44,608 bases of DNA from contig CAIZLB010000024.1 in the NCBI GenBank assembly GCA_903933735.1, positions 1 to 44,608 of the forward strand, given 5' to 3'. The position numbers and the translations under genes are program-made. Origin of the DNA: an uncultured bacterium (GTDB lineage Bacteria > Patescibacteriota > Minisyncoccia > Phycocordibacterales > CAIZLB01). This document shows positions 1 through 7,428 of the stretch, in pieces (positions within the stretch are counted from its first letter, which is position 1; the number at the start of each line of letters is the position of its first letter). The notes beneath the pieces were generated by a model that saw nothing but the letters and a program-made list of their open reading frames with translations, was not told where the DNA came from and searched no databases.

Positions 1-1250
1 ATCTGAGGAACAGTTCCATTACAATTTGTCCAGGTAGCAATAGATGACCACGCTCCTGTTGCATTGGATTGACAAGAAAATATCGGATCAACAATGTAAT
101 CAATATCAACATCACCTACAATTTTCAAATCAAAAGTGTCGGTTGGTATTTCCAAATTAGTAAGTAAAATCTTATAGACATTTTCATCTGCCACATCATT
201 GAATGTAGCAATCAATGATCCCTCTATCTTATTTCCATCCTCATCTGTATAAACTGGATACACTTCAATTGTAGCTGACTGTTCTATGTTTGTAGATTTT
301 GCATAGAGTGTAATATCTTTTGTACTATCTAAAACTTTAGCAAAAGTAGTTATAATGTATTGACCATCTGTAAGTGAAGCATAATTTCCATCTTGAGTTT
401 TAACTGTGTCATAAATATCTGCGATAATATTTTGATCTTGATCTAATTGAAAGGCTTTGGAAATAAAAATGATTTCAAATATCTGAGTCGAAAGATGTGG
501 AATAGTCCATTCTATATAATCCAGATACCCGTCTCCGTTTGTATCGAAAGAACTAAACTGCATCGCTTGATTGTCATTATTTTTCCATTTAATTTGAATC
601 CTGCTTTCTTCACCAACTTTATATATTTTAGGTATTGTTGTAGAAGCCAAAACATCAACAAGTGGAGCTTCAGGATTTTCATCTGGAGATGAAACTGTAA
701 TGAGCTTTCCTGTATCTGTAATTAGTTCACTAACTTCAATAGTTGCAGTGGTTGAAGTTGCTTCAATAATAATCTCTGGAGTTGATGTTCCTGTGATTAC
801 ATCTGTAATATTATCTATTACATTAGTTACAGAATCTGTGATCTGATCACTAATACCTGTTACGGTGTCGATAATATTTTCAAAAAAATCAGTTGATGTA
901 GCTTGTGTAGTATTATCTGTAGCAATACTAGATGTGGCGGTAGATGTAATATCAACAACTTCTGGAGTTATTGGAGCAGTAGCCAAATCAATATTCTCAA
1001 CTGACACTGTCTCTGGTTCTGTAACGATACTATTTACAGTAGCCGAATCTACAATACCAGCATCAATCAAACTAACACCTGAATTGATATTGATATCATT
1101 GTTTTCTATAGGAATTACAGCTTCTACAAGTGGAAGATCTACAGTCTGTGCACTCAACACACTCCAAGTAAAAATGAATAACAATAATGTTGTATACAAA
1201 AAAAATCTGGTGGAATCTGATTTATATTTTGGTCGGAAAGGGTTAAACAT
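1..1250 (-). CDS. Large secreted surface protein, N-terminal part (open at window edge)
   Basis: Reading the minus strand from ATG at 1250 gives about 416 codons without a stop up to the window edge; the ORF track missed it because it is open. Residues 1-35 look like a signal peptide (basic start, hydrophobic core FFLYTTLLLFIFTWSVLSA). Then comes a Thr/Ser/Ile-rich linker of about 170 residues with repeated short motifs such as TSTT and ITDTVTG-like stretches, followed by a segment with DTNGDGYLDYIEWTIP, an EF-hand-like or dockerin-like Asp-rich loop. The last visible part, near WSSIATWTNCNG, resembles the start of a beta-helix or pectin-lyase-like passenger. Such large modular exported proteins are common in Parcubacteria; I infer a cell-surface role. 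Ligand and attachment are unknown. No Shine-Dalgarno is seen. ORFs 447-692 and 865-1281 on the plus strand are shadows of it. Confidence 0.8.
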   Translation of the reverse strand, partial: MFNPFRPKYKSDSTRFFLYTTLLLFIFTWSVLSAQTVDLPLVEAVIPIENNDININSGVSLIDAGIVDSATVNSIVTEPETVSVENIDLATAPITPEVVDITSTATSSIATDNTTQATSTDFFENIIDTVTGISDQITDSVTNVIDNITDVITGTSTPEIIIEATSTTATIEVSELITDTGKLITVSSPDENPEAPLVDVLASTTIPKIYKVGEESRIQIKWKNNDNQAMQFSSFDTNGDGYLDYIEWTIPHLSTQIFEIIFISKAFQLDQDQNIIADIYDTVKTQDGNYASLTDGQYIITTFAKVLDSTKDITLYAKSTNIEQSATIEVYPVYTDEDGNKIEGSLIATFNDVADENVYKILLTNLEIPTDTFDLKIVGDVDIDYIVDPIFSCQSNATGAWSSIATWTNCNGTVPQ

Positions 1251-1306
1251 CTTTTTATTATTATCTATTATTTTAACATAAAAACACCCTAAATACACTG
1301 AATATT

Positions 1307-1334
1307 TTGAATATTTTTCTATTGAGAGTATAAT
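1307..1334 (+). promoter_or_regulatory. Predicted sigma70-type promoter for the 1377 gene and miaA
   Basis: TTGAAT, 16-nt spacer, TATAAT. Expected transcription start is about 1341, giving a leader of about 35 nt without a Shine-Dalgarno. Confidence 0.5.
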
Positions 1335-1376
1335 ACTTAAATAATTAAAAATAATCGCAAACTTACATAAATAAAA

Positions 1377-1655
1377 ATGAAATTTACAAAGATTAAAGAG
1401 ATGAGTGTATCAACATCTATTATATTATCAGGATTGATTATAGGATTTTCCATTTTCTTAACAACCTGGATTTTCTTTGGGGGAGATAACAATAAACAGA
1501 AGCTATCGTCACCAACACCAGCTTCGATAAACAAAAAAGCTGGACAAAATAATGCCAATAACCCGACCTCAGAACAACTTCAATTAATTCAACAACAGAG
1601 ACAGCAAAATCAACAAGTTAACCCAACCTCAGTGATAAAACCAGTTACAGAATAG
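1377..1655 (+). CDS. Small single-pass membrane protein, unknown function
   Basis: A 92-residue protein with one hydrophobic segment at about residues 12-36 (SIILSGLIIGFSIFLTTWIF) followed by a polar, Gln/Asn-rich tail of about 55 residues (LQLIQQQRQQNQQ). This predicts a short cytoplasmic N-terminus and a disordered exported tail. I do not recognise a family. A second ATG at codon 9 is possible, but the only purine-rich stretch directly touches it, so the upstream ATG was kept. It lies 5 nt ahead of miaA on the same strand and is presumably cotranscribed from the promoter at 1307-1334. The minus-strand ORF 1337-1558 is a shadow. Confidence 0.6.
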   Translation: MKFTKIKEMSVSTSIILSGLIIGFSIFLTTWIFFGGDNNKQKLSSPTPASINKKAGQNNANNPTSEQLQLIQQQRQQNQQVNPTSVIKPVTE

Positions 1656-1660
1656 ATTTG

Positions 1661-2623
1661 ATGAAATCAAAACCCAAAATCATAACCATACTCGGTCCTA
1701 CAGCTATAGGTAAATCAGATCTGGCTGTGAACATTTCCATATATCTTAAAGAAAAATATAATATAGAATCCCATATAATATCTGCTGACTCGAGACAGGT
1801 ATACAAGCATCTTGACCTTGGTACTGGAAAAATAACAGATGAAGAAATGAAAGGGGTCAAACATCACATGTTAGATGTTTTAAATCCAGATCAAGAATAC
1901 AGTGTTTATCAATACTATCAAGAGGCAGATAAGATCATACAAGAATTACTAAATAAAAATATATTACCCATCATATGTGGTGGTACTGGTTTGTACATAG
2001 ATGCTTTACTTTTCGAAAATGCAGGTGCTGGAGCTTCGCAAAACCCAGAACTTCGAGACGAACTCGAAAATGAAGACTTAGAAAATTTACAAAATAAACT
2101 GAAAGTTTTATCGCAAAAATATCAAGCTGATATAGAAAATATAGATATAAAAAATAAAAGACGAGTTATAAGAGCGATAGAAATATTAACTGAATTAAAA
2201 ACTATACCCGAAAAAAAATATATAGATAAATACGACAATCTCATAATAGGTCTAGATACTGATTATGAATTTTTACAAAATAGAATAAAAATAAGAATAG
2301 ATAAGAGATTAAAAATCGGCATGATTGAAGAAGTTGAAAACTTATTAAAAGAAAATAAGATAAACCACCCGAAACTTCAGAAACTTGGATTAGAATATAA
2401 TTTCATTTCTGATTATTTGACAGGAATATTGACGATGGAGGAGTTTAAAGAAAAGTTATATTTTGCAATATGTCATTATGCAAAGAGGCAGAAAACTTGG
2501 TTTAAAAATAGTAAGAATCTAAATAATAACGATAATCATATAGATTGGTTTGATATACAGGATGTAGGGTTTGAGAAGGATGTTCTTAAAAAAGTTACCA
2601 CTTTTATTAACTCTTCCATCTAG
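1661..2623 (+). CDS. miaA: tRNA dimethylallyltransferase MiaA
   Basis: Transfers a dimethylallyl group to N6 of A37 in tRNAs that read UNN codons, using dimethylallyl diphosphate. The N-terminal P-loop GPTAIGKSDLA, the following ISADSRQVYKHLDLGTGK, the HHMLDV segment and CGGTGLYIDALL are all family hallmarks. The length of 320 residues is normal. The ORF track begins with a TTG at 1658; the adjacent ATG at 1661 is the better start and lies 5 nt after the stop of the upstream small membrane gene, so the two form an operon. The 3' end overlaps the convergent methyltransferase gene by 17 nt. The C-terminal half is Lys/Asn-rich, as expected for this AT-rich genome. Confidence 0.95.
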   Translation: MKSKPKIITILGPTAIGKSDLAVNISIYLKEKYNIESHIISADSRQVYKHLDLGTGKITDEEMKGVKHHMLDVLNPDQEYSVYQYYQEADKIIQELLNKNILPIICGGTGLYIDALLFENAGAGASQNPELRDELENEDLENLQNKLKVLSQKYQADIENIDIKNKRRVIRAIEILTELKTIPEKKYIDKYDNLIIGLDTDYEFLQNRIKIRIDKRLKIGMIEEVENLLKENKINHPKLQKLGLEYNFISDYLTGILTMEEFKEKLYFAICHYAKRQKTWFKNSKNLNNNDNHIDWFDIQDVGFEKDVLKKVTTFINSSI

Positions 2624-3485
2624 CAACAATACCACAAGGCAGGTATCTATCTTGATCATCTTTCATCAATAATTCCTTACTTTCCACTTCCCCATTTTTA
2701 TCAAAAATCATCTCGAGATTTTGTTTATATGCTATATGAGAGTAACCACTAGCATAACCGTTGACTATGAAAAATAAAGCATCAGGCGCTAAGAGTCTAG
2801 CTGTTTCCTCCACGAATTCAACAAATTGTTCTTCCAATTTCCAAACTTGCCCCGCTGCCCCACGCCCGAAAGCTGGTGGATCCATGATAATACCTTGATA
2901 TGTATTCCCACGTCTCAATTCTTTTTTAACAAAAGCAAAAGCATCATCAAGTATCCATCTTATAGGGGCGTCTTTAAGACCTGAGAGTTCGGCATTTTTC
3001 ATACCAGCACCAATAGATGGTTTTGACGCATCAACATGAGTGACTTCAGCTCCGGCAGCAGCTGCGACTAAAGATGCACAACCTGTATAGCCAAAGAGGT
3101 TTAAAACTTTTATTGATCTATTTTTATCTTTTGATTTTTCTTTTTTTACAATCTTATCTATAAACTGCCAATTGTCATATTGCTCTGGGAAAATACCAGT
3201 ATGTTTGAATGGATTTAATTTTATATTACATCTCAAATCTCCATAAAACTGAATAGAAAAATCTTCAGGTAAATCTTTATAGGTTTTCCATATCCCCCTC
3301 TCATCTCTTTTAGTATTGTTACTGTCATCGATAAAAACAGCATCAACTTTTTTCCAGATGTCAGTTGATAGTTTTTTAGGCCATAGAGCTTGAGGATCTG
3401 GTCTGTCGATAATATAACCGTTGTATGATTCAAGCTTTCTTTTGTCTCCAGTGTCTATGAGGGAGTATTGTAAGTCTTTATGCAT
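2607..3485 (-). CDS. RlmI/RlmK-like SAM-dependent rRNA methyltransferase
   Basis: A 292-residue class I SAM-dependent methyltransferase. The Rossmann core is visible at about residues 125-230: motif I VLNLFGYTGCASLVAAAAGA, then HVDASKPSIGAGMKNAEL, and the catalytic IMDPPAFGRG, the NPPY-like motif of the family that methylates 23S rRNA or similar targets. The closest known group is the RlmI/RlmK-like (PF10672-type) family; it lacks an N-terminal PUA domain and starts with a strand-rich region ending in FKHTGIFPEQYDNW, typical for the short versions. The exact target base cannot be told from sequence. It is transcribed alone on the minus strand and converges with miaA. No Shine-Dalgarno lies before the ATG at 3485. 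Confidence 0.85.
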   Translation of the reverse strand: MHKDLQYSLIDTGDKRKLESYNGYIIDRPDPQALWPKKLSTDIWKKVDAVFIDDSNNTKRDERGIWKTYKDLPEDFSIQFYGDLRCNIKLNPFKHTGIFPEQYDNWQFIDKIVKKEKSKDKNRSIKVLNLFGYTGCASLVAAAAGAEVTHVDASKPSIGAGMKNAELSGLKDAPIRWILDDAFAFVKKELRRGNTYQGIIMDPPAFGRGAAGQVWKLEEQFVEFVEETARLLAPDALFFIVNGYASGYSHIAYKQNLEMIFDKNGEVESKELLMKDDQDRYLPCGIVARWKS

Positions 3486-3560
3486 GAGGATATGTTAACA
3501 CAAAAATGAAAATAAAAAACCACTATTTACAAAGTAATATTATTATGATAATTTAATTTC

Positions 3561-3851
3561 ATGGCTAAAACATCAGCACCTTGGGTGGCATTGTTGTGCG
3601 ATAAGTGCGGGCAACCAGTGTCAGAAAATAACAGCGTAGCAAAAGTTGAATTACACGCCTTCGGTAACGGGGGTGCGGCGATAGCTCGTGGTGACAGACA
3701 CCTTAACCCTGTAATAGGAGAACACCCTTGTGAAGGATCACCTTCTAGAGTCCAAAAGTTCAGAGATATCCGTAGTGGTGGGCGTGATACAGGATTCATT
3801 AATACCAGCCTCATGGGTCATTGTATTGACCCTGAACCAGATATTCAATAA
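3561..3851 (+). CDS. Small putative zinc-ribbon protein, unknown function
   Basis: A 96-residue protein with CDKCG at residues 13-17 and a His/Cys cluster near GEHPCEGSPSR, giving a plausible CxxC...HxC metal site. Similar short proteins with a CxxC and a CxGSPSR-like element occur in Parcubacteria, from memory; no function is known. Base composition is visibly more GC-rich than the flanking genes. A possible promoter (TTTACA, then GATAAT just ahead of the ATG) would give a very short leader. It stands alone and is followed at once by a strong terminator at 3877-3905. The overlapping ORFs 3527-3814 minus and 3730-3927 plus are shadows. Confidence 0.65.
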   Translation: MAKTSAPWVALLCDKCGQPVSENNSVAKVELHAFGNGGAAIARGDRHLNPVIGEHPCEGSPSRVQKFRDIRSGGRDTGFINTSLMGHCIDPEPDIQ

Positions 3852-3876
3852 CTTTTTTCAGCGAAAAACTAGATAC

Positions 3877-3905
3877 GAGCCCTTCGAGAGTCGGGCTCTT
3901 TTTTT
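3877..3905 (+). terminator. Rho-independent terminator of the zinc-ribbon gene
   Basis: GAGCCC and GGGCTC form a 6-bp stem around a 10-nt loop, followed by a run of seven T. Confidence 0.8.
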
Positions 3906-3931
3906 ATTTTATAAAAATCAAGATTGAAATC

Positions 3932-4110
3932 GGTGCCGCGTCGTCGGAATCGAAGCTTACAGCTTCAGTATACCTTTACCATTTTCTCGGACCTAAGGTC
4001 CTCAAAAATATACCGCAGGGGTATTTCTATTTTGATAAATCAAAATAAGTCAGGTAAAGCTTTTCGATGTCCTACACGCAAGCAAAACTATTTGCTTGCT
4101 TAGTGTCACA
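3932..4110. ncRNA. Candidate multibranched structured RNA or element, strand undetermined
   Basis: Non-coding stretch rich in nested complementarity: outer stem GGAATC (3946) with GATGTCC (4066); hairpin GAAGCT-TAC-AGCTTC (3952-3966); inner closing stem CTTTACC (3974) with GGTAAAG (4053); inside it hairpins GGACC-TAA-GGTCC (3989-4001), ATACC..GGTAT (4010-4024) and TATTTTGAT..ATCAAAATA (4028-4047); then a 9-bp hairpin GCAAGCAAA..TTTGCTTGC (4078-4099). On the plus strand the two-way terminator at 4113-4142 would end it; no clear promoter is seen on either strand. It carries no signature of tmRNA, RNase P RNA, SRP RNA or a tRNA that I can find. Pairing was judged by eye. Confidence 0.4.
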
Positions 4111-4112
4111 TT

Positions 4113-4142
4113 AAAAAAACGTATCTCACGATACGTTTTTTC
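4113..4142. terminator. Bidirectional rho-independent terminator
   Basis: ACGTATC-TCAC-GATACGT stem with an A-run on one side and a T-run on the other, so it can end the minus-strand tRNA-Arg transcript and any plus-strand transcript from the structured region. Confidence 0.75.
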
Positions 4143-4145
4143 TTG

Positions 4146-4217
4146 TGCCACTAGTAGGAATCGAACCTACATCTATCCCTTAGGACGGGACTGTTCTATC
4201 CATTGAACTATAATGGC
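4146..4217 (-). tRNA. tRNA-Arg (anticodon CCT)
   Basis: The minus strand folds into a full cloverleaf: acceptor GCCATTA/TAGTGGC, D arm GTTC..GAAC, anticodon stem GTCCC/GGGAT with loop GTCCTAA (anticodon CCT, reads AGG), and T arm GTAGG-TTCGATT-CCTAC. Discriminator base is A and CCA is not encoded. It lies 24 nt downstream of the FKBP gene with a 6-bp hairpin (ACTGAC..GTCAGT) between them, and is followed by the terminator at 4113-4142. Confidence 0.95.
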
Positions 4218-4241
4218 GACTGACCAAAAGTCAGTATAAGA

Positions 4242-4754
4242 TTATCTACCTGTAGTGGTTGTAGCAGAGGTACTAGAAGCTGCCTCTTTAGCTTGCTGCT
4301 CAGCGATCATACGCTCCGCATCAGCTTTTGGTATAACCTCAACAACTTCTACATCAAATATAAGTGTAGAGTCTTTTGGTATAATAATCTCGCCTGTATT
4401 TGGATTCTTTATCTCTTGACTTCCATAACCTTTATCAGCAGGTATCTTAAGTGTTTTTTTATCACCTCTTTTAACTCCAACTAAACCCTCATCCCATCCT
4501 TTTATAACTTGACCAACACCTAATTGAAATACAAACGGCTGATTCTTTGTATATGAACTATCAAACTCTTTTCCACTTTCAAGTTTACCTACATAATGTA
4601 TAACTATAAAATCTCCAACCTCGGCTGTCTTAACGGTTTGTTCTACTGGTTGTTTATTTTTATCTTTATTATTTTGTATCATAGAAAATGAGATTACTGC
4701 TATTAATAATATTACCAATACTGCTATTATGTATCCAATGGTTTTATTTTTCAT
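4242..4754 (-). CDS. Membrane-anchored FKBP-type peptidyl-prolyl isomerase
   Basis: A 170-residue protein. Residues 7-28 are a membrane anchor (IIAVLVILLIAVISFSMI), then a short linker, then a full FKBP domain at about 45-145: IHYVGKLESGKEFDSSY, FQLGVGQVIKGWDEGLVGVK, and a C-terminal LIFDVEVVEV strand, which are the classical FKBP active-site segments. It catalyses cis-trans isomerisation of X-Pro bonds and probably helps fold exported proteins outside the membrane. A low-complexity Ala/Ser/Thr tail ends the protein. It is third in a minus-strand cluster after the ftsB-like and glutaredoxin genes and is followed by tRNA-Arg. Confidence 0.92.
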   Translation of the reverse strand: MKNKTIGYIIAVLVILLIAVISFSMIQNNKDKNKQPVEQTVKTAEVGDFIVIHYVGKLESGKEFDSSYTKNQPFVFQLGVGQVIKGWDEGLVGVKRGDKKTLKIPADKGYGSQEIKNPNTGEIIIPKDSTLIFDVEVVEVIPKADAERMIAEQQAKEAASSTSATTTTGR

Positions 4755-4765
4755 ATTTTTATTTT

Positions 4766-5026
4766 TTATTTTATATTTAATAATTCATTAACTTTTTCAA
4801 CATCATAACCTACAACGATGTGACCATCTATATCAGACACAGGAACACCTCTTTGCCCACTTTTTTCCCTGATCATCTGTGCAGCACTTGCATCAACACC
4901 CACATCCACATATTCATATTCAAAACTTTTTTCTTTTAAATAATCTTTAAGTAGATGACAATATGAGCAAGACTCTGTGCCGTATACTATTATTTTATTT
5001 TTTTGTACGTTTTCTGTTGTGTTCAT
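4766..5026 (-). CDS. Glutaredoxin-like thiol-disulfide protein
   Basis: An 86-residue thioredoxin-fold protein with the dithiol active site CSYC near residues 20-23 (VYGTESCSYCHLLKDYL) and the cis-Pro loop GVPVSDIDGHIVVGYD. Size and motifs fit the glutaredoxin/NrdH group that reduces disulfides in the cytoplasm; the usual aromatic residue before the cis-Pro region differs, so the partner (glutathione, thioredoxin reductase or other) cannot be assigned. It sits 11 nt upstream of the FKBP gene and 20 nt downstream of the ftsB-like gene. An extended -10 box 6 nt before its ATG suggests its own leaderless transcript. Confidence 0.9.
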   Translation of the reverse strand: MNTTENVQKNKIIVYGTESCSYCHLLKDYLKEKSFEYEYVDVGVDASAAQMIREKSGQRGVPVSDIDGHIVVGYDVEKVNELLNIK

Positions 5027-5032
5027 AAGGCT

Positions 5033-5041
5033 ATTATATCA
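5033..5041 (-). promoter_or_regulatory. Extended -10 promoter of the glutaredoxin gene
   Basis: TGATATAAT on the minus strand, 6 nt before the ATG at 5026. Transcription would start at or next to the start codon. Confidence 0.6.
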
Positions 5042-5046
5042 TGTAT

Positions 5047-5367
5047 TTATTTTTTATCTATTATCTTTATTATTTTCTCATCTTCTTTGGAAACATCAAG
5101 TTTTTTTCTGATCTCATAATCCAAACCTTGTTCTGTTTTAAGTCTTTCTATATCCTTATTAAGCTGTATTTCACGAGCTTTAAGATCTTCATATGTCTTA
5201 ACCTCTTTATCATTCTTATCTTTGACATAAAAATAGTTTTTTATGATTCTGATATTACCTCTTATTAAGAAAAATAGGGCTATAAGTAGTATGAAAAAGA
5301 CCCACTTAGAGTTAAATGTTCTATTGATTGAGGCTTGTTGTTTTTTATGCTCTTGAAATTCTCTCAT
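5047..5367 (-). CDS. FtsB/DivIC-like septum formation initiator
   Basis: A 106-residue protein with a basic cytoplasmic start, one membrane segment at about 23-41 (WVFFILLIALFFLIRG), and a coiled coil (YEDLKAREIQLNKDIERLKTEQ) followed by a short region GLDYEIRKKLDVSKEDEKI. This order and the GxxYEIRxKL-type motif are typical of FtsB/DivIC, bitopic proteins that link divisome parts at the septum. It leads a minus-strand cluster with glutaredoxin and FKBP genes and is divergent from the 36-aa membrane microprotein that starts 20 nt away. Confidence 0.85.
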   Translation of the reverse strand: MREFQEHKKQQASINRTFNSKWVFFILLIALFFLIRGNIRIIKNYFYVKDKNDKEVKTYEDLKAREIQLNKDIERLKTEQGLDYEIRKKLDVSKEDEKIIKIIDKK

Positions 5368-5386
5368 TTACTGCTATATTTATATC

Positions 5387-5497
5387 ATGTTTCTAAATCC
5401 AAAGCATCGTCAAAAATTACAATTTATATGGGCTATTGTTGTCGTCTTAATAATCATAAGTATGCTACTTGCATATGTCATGATGTTGATTGCATAA
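5387..5497 (+). CDS. 36-residue membrane microprotein
   Basis: Too short for the ORF track. ATG at 5387 opens a 36-codon frame ending TAA: MFLNPKHRQKLQFIW followed by a hydrophobic helix of about 20 residues (AIVVVLIIISMLLAYVMMLI). A basic amphipathic start plus one membrane helix is a recurrent layout for tiny proteins in Parcubacteria that begin MFxNP, from memory. It is divergent from the ftsB-like gene and converges with lepA, whose stop is 12 nt beyond. No function is known; proximity to a division gene is only suggestive. Confidence 0.6.
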   Translation: MFLNPKHRQKLQFIWAIVVVLIIISMLLAYVMMLIA

Positions 5498-5509
5498 AGT
5501 CTATATATT

Positions 5510-7288
5510 CTAACCATTTTTCATCATTTTCAAAAAGACTTCGTGAGATATACTTACCTTGCCTCTTTCTGCCATCTTCTTCTTACCTTTTTTCTGTTTT
5601 TCTAAAAGCTTCATCTTACGAGTTATATCCCCTCCATACAGATATCCTGTAACATCTTTTCTCATAGCTGATAAAGTTCTTGATGCTATGATGCGACCAT
5701 TGGCCTTGGCCTGTATCTTTGTAGTGAACATCTGTTTTGGTAAAACTCCATAAAGTTTATCAACGGCTTTATTGGCCTCTTCATCAACTCGTCTCTGTGC
5801 CACGACTCTCGTAAAGGCTTCCACAACCTCATCAGCAACCATGATATCCATACGAGTCACTTCAGCATCTTGCATGGCAAAAAACTCATACGACAAAGAT
5901 GCATATCCAGATGACACACTTTTCAATTCATCGAAAAAATTTCTCATAAGTTCACGCAGTGGCATGAGTATAGATAAAGACAATCTATCATTACCAAAGT
6001 TGTTAGTCTCTACAAGTTCACCTTCATGATCATAGAGCAACTGATAAATATTACCAGAATATGATCCTGGTGTAATAATCTTTACATTGACCCAAGGTTC
6101 ACGAACTTTTAAGACCTGTCCATGCTCTGGAAATAAAGATGGTGAATATATCATCTTTACAGTTTGTTCTTTATCTTTAAAAGTAACTTCATAAGTTATA
6201 CTTGGAGTAGCTATAATCAAAGCTAGATTGTATTCTCTTTTCAATCTCTCTGTAATAATCTCAAGATGAAGCAAACCTAAAAAACCACAACGAAAACCAC
6301 GACCCATGGTTCCAGATGATTCTTCTTCGAATGAATATGATGAATCTGATAATGATAATTTACCAAGTGATTGTTTCAAAAGCTCAAAGTTATCAGCATC
6401 TTCTGGATAAATAGAAGCCCAGACAACAGGATCAGGCTTCATATAACCCGAAAGTGCAGGTAAAGAATTTCTAAAACCGGTAACAGTGTCTCCTACCGTT
6501 GCAACTCCTGATCTTTTGATACCAGTTACAACATAACCAATAGAACCTTTAGTCAAAACATCAACAGATCTTTCCTCAGGTGCAAATATTCCAACATCCA
6601 ATGCAAAAAACTTTTCATCAGCTATGGAGAAGATGAGTTCATCTCCTTTTTTTATTTCCCCATCCATGACTCTTATAAAAACTATAACCCCTTTATGATT
6701 TGAATATTGAAAATCAAAAACCAAAGCTCTGGGATCCTTTCCTTCAAACTCTGATATAGGTGCGGGTATCTTTTTTATAATTTCATCAAGTAGCATGTCA
6801 ACCCCTTGTCCAGTTTTACCTGAAGTTTCAAGTATATCTTTTTCATCACAATCTAAAAGTGATGAGACTTCTTTTTTTATATCATCAACTCTGGCTATCG
6901 GTGAATCTATCTTAGATAAAACAGGTATGATAATGAGTCCTGCCTCACGAGCAGAGTTCAAAGTCGTAAGTGTTTGAGCCTGAACACCTTGTGTTGCATC
7001 AACCAAAAGAATACATCCCTCAACAGCCCGAAGAGCACGTGAGACTTCATAAGAAAAATCAATATGACCTGGAGTATCGATAAGATTTAAAGTATAACCT
7101 TTATATTCCATCTTTACAGGTCTCATCTTTATGGTTATACCCTTCTCTTTTTCAAGCTCCATATCGTCAAGAACTTGATTAGTCATCTTTCTTTTTTCAA
7201 CAGTTTGAGTCAACTCCAACATACGATCAGCCAGAGTTGATTTACCATGATCTATATGAGCGATAATACTAAAATTTCTGATTTGCAT
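5510..7288 (-). CDS. lepA: Elongation factor 4 (LepA), translational GTPase
   Basis: A 592-residue, full-length LepA/EF-4. G motifs are intact: G1 AHIDHGKSTLADRMLE, G3 DTPGHIDF, G4 SKID. The start MQIRNFSIIAHIDHGKST is canonical and the C-terminal domain unique to LepA is present, ending KRGKVSISHEVFLKMMKNG-like. It binds ribosomes and back-translocates or remodels stalled complexes, helping ribosome assembly in some bacteria. The ATG at 7288 has no Shine-Dalgarno. It is transcribed singly and converges with the 36-aa microprotein gene. Plus-strand ORFs inside it (5559, 5772, 6795) are shadows. Confidence 0.97.
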   Translation of the reverse strand: MQIRNFSIIAHIDHGKSTLADRMLELTQTVEKRKMTNQVLDDMELEKEKGITIKMRPVKMEYKGYTLNLIDTPGHIDFSYEVSRALRAVEGCILLVDATQGVQAQTLTTLNSAREAGLIIIPVLSKIDSPIARVDDIKKEVSSLLDCDEKDILETSGKTGQGVDMLLDEIIKKIPAPISEFEGKDPRALVFDFQYSNHKGVIVFIRVMDGEIKKGDELIFSIADEKFFALDVGIFAPEERSVDVLTKGSIGYVVTGIKRSGVATVGDTVTGFRNSLPALSGYMKPDPVVWASIYPEDADNFELLKQSLGKLSLSDSSYSFEEESSGTMGRGFRCGFLGLLHLEIITERLKREYNLALIIATPSITYEVTFKDKEQTVKMIYSPSLFPEHGQVLKVREPWVNVKIITPGSYSGNIYQLLYDHEGELVETNNFGNDRLSLSILMPLRELMRNFFDELKSVSSGYASLSYEFFAMQDAEVTRMDIMVADEVVEAFTRVVAQRRVDEEANKAVDKLYGVLPKQMFTTKIQAKANGRIIASRTLSAMRKDVTGYLYGGDITRKMKLLEKQKKGKKKMAERGKVSISHEVFLKMMKNG

Positions 7289-7329
7289 TGATGTGATAAT
7301 ACATTATTTTCGGGTTTTTGGCTATGGTA

Positions 7330-7358
7330 TTGACTATTATAGAATATTTAAGTATAAA
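7330..7358 (+). promoter_or_regulatory. Near-consensus sigma70 promoter of the 7429 orphan gene
   Basis: TTGACT, 17-nt spacer, TATAAA. The predicted transcript starts near 7365 and has a 64-nt leader with a hairpin GGGGT-ATGC-ACCCC (7375-7388) and then an A/C-rich unpaired stretch with no Shine-Dalgarno. Confidence 0.7.
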
Positions 7359-7428
7359 TTATAGGTCGAACTCTGGGGTATGCACCCCGCAAACAACAAA
7401 ATAAACACTGAACATTACCAACAAGATT

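Noticed and set aside
865-1281. Plus-strand ORF of 138 residues
   Set aside because: Shadow of the long minus-strand secreted protein; Ser/Thr/Val-rich by virtue of the opposite frame.
3932-4110. tmRNA or degenerate tRNA
   Set aside because: CGGAATCGAAGC looked like a T-arm, but the flanks do not pair, no matching acceptor strand was found and no tag reading frame with a resume codon is evident.
5041-6029. Plus-strand ORFs at 5041, 5335, 5559 and 5772
   Set aside because: They lie opposite the ftsB-like and lepA genes and have low-complexity, Phe/Ile- or Ser-rich products. Only the 5387-5497 frame in the gap was kept.
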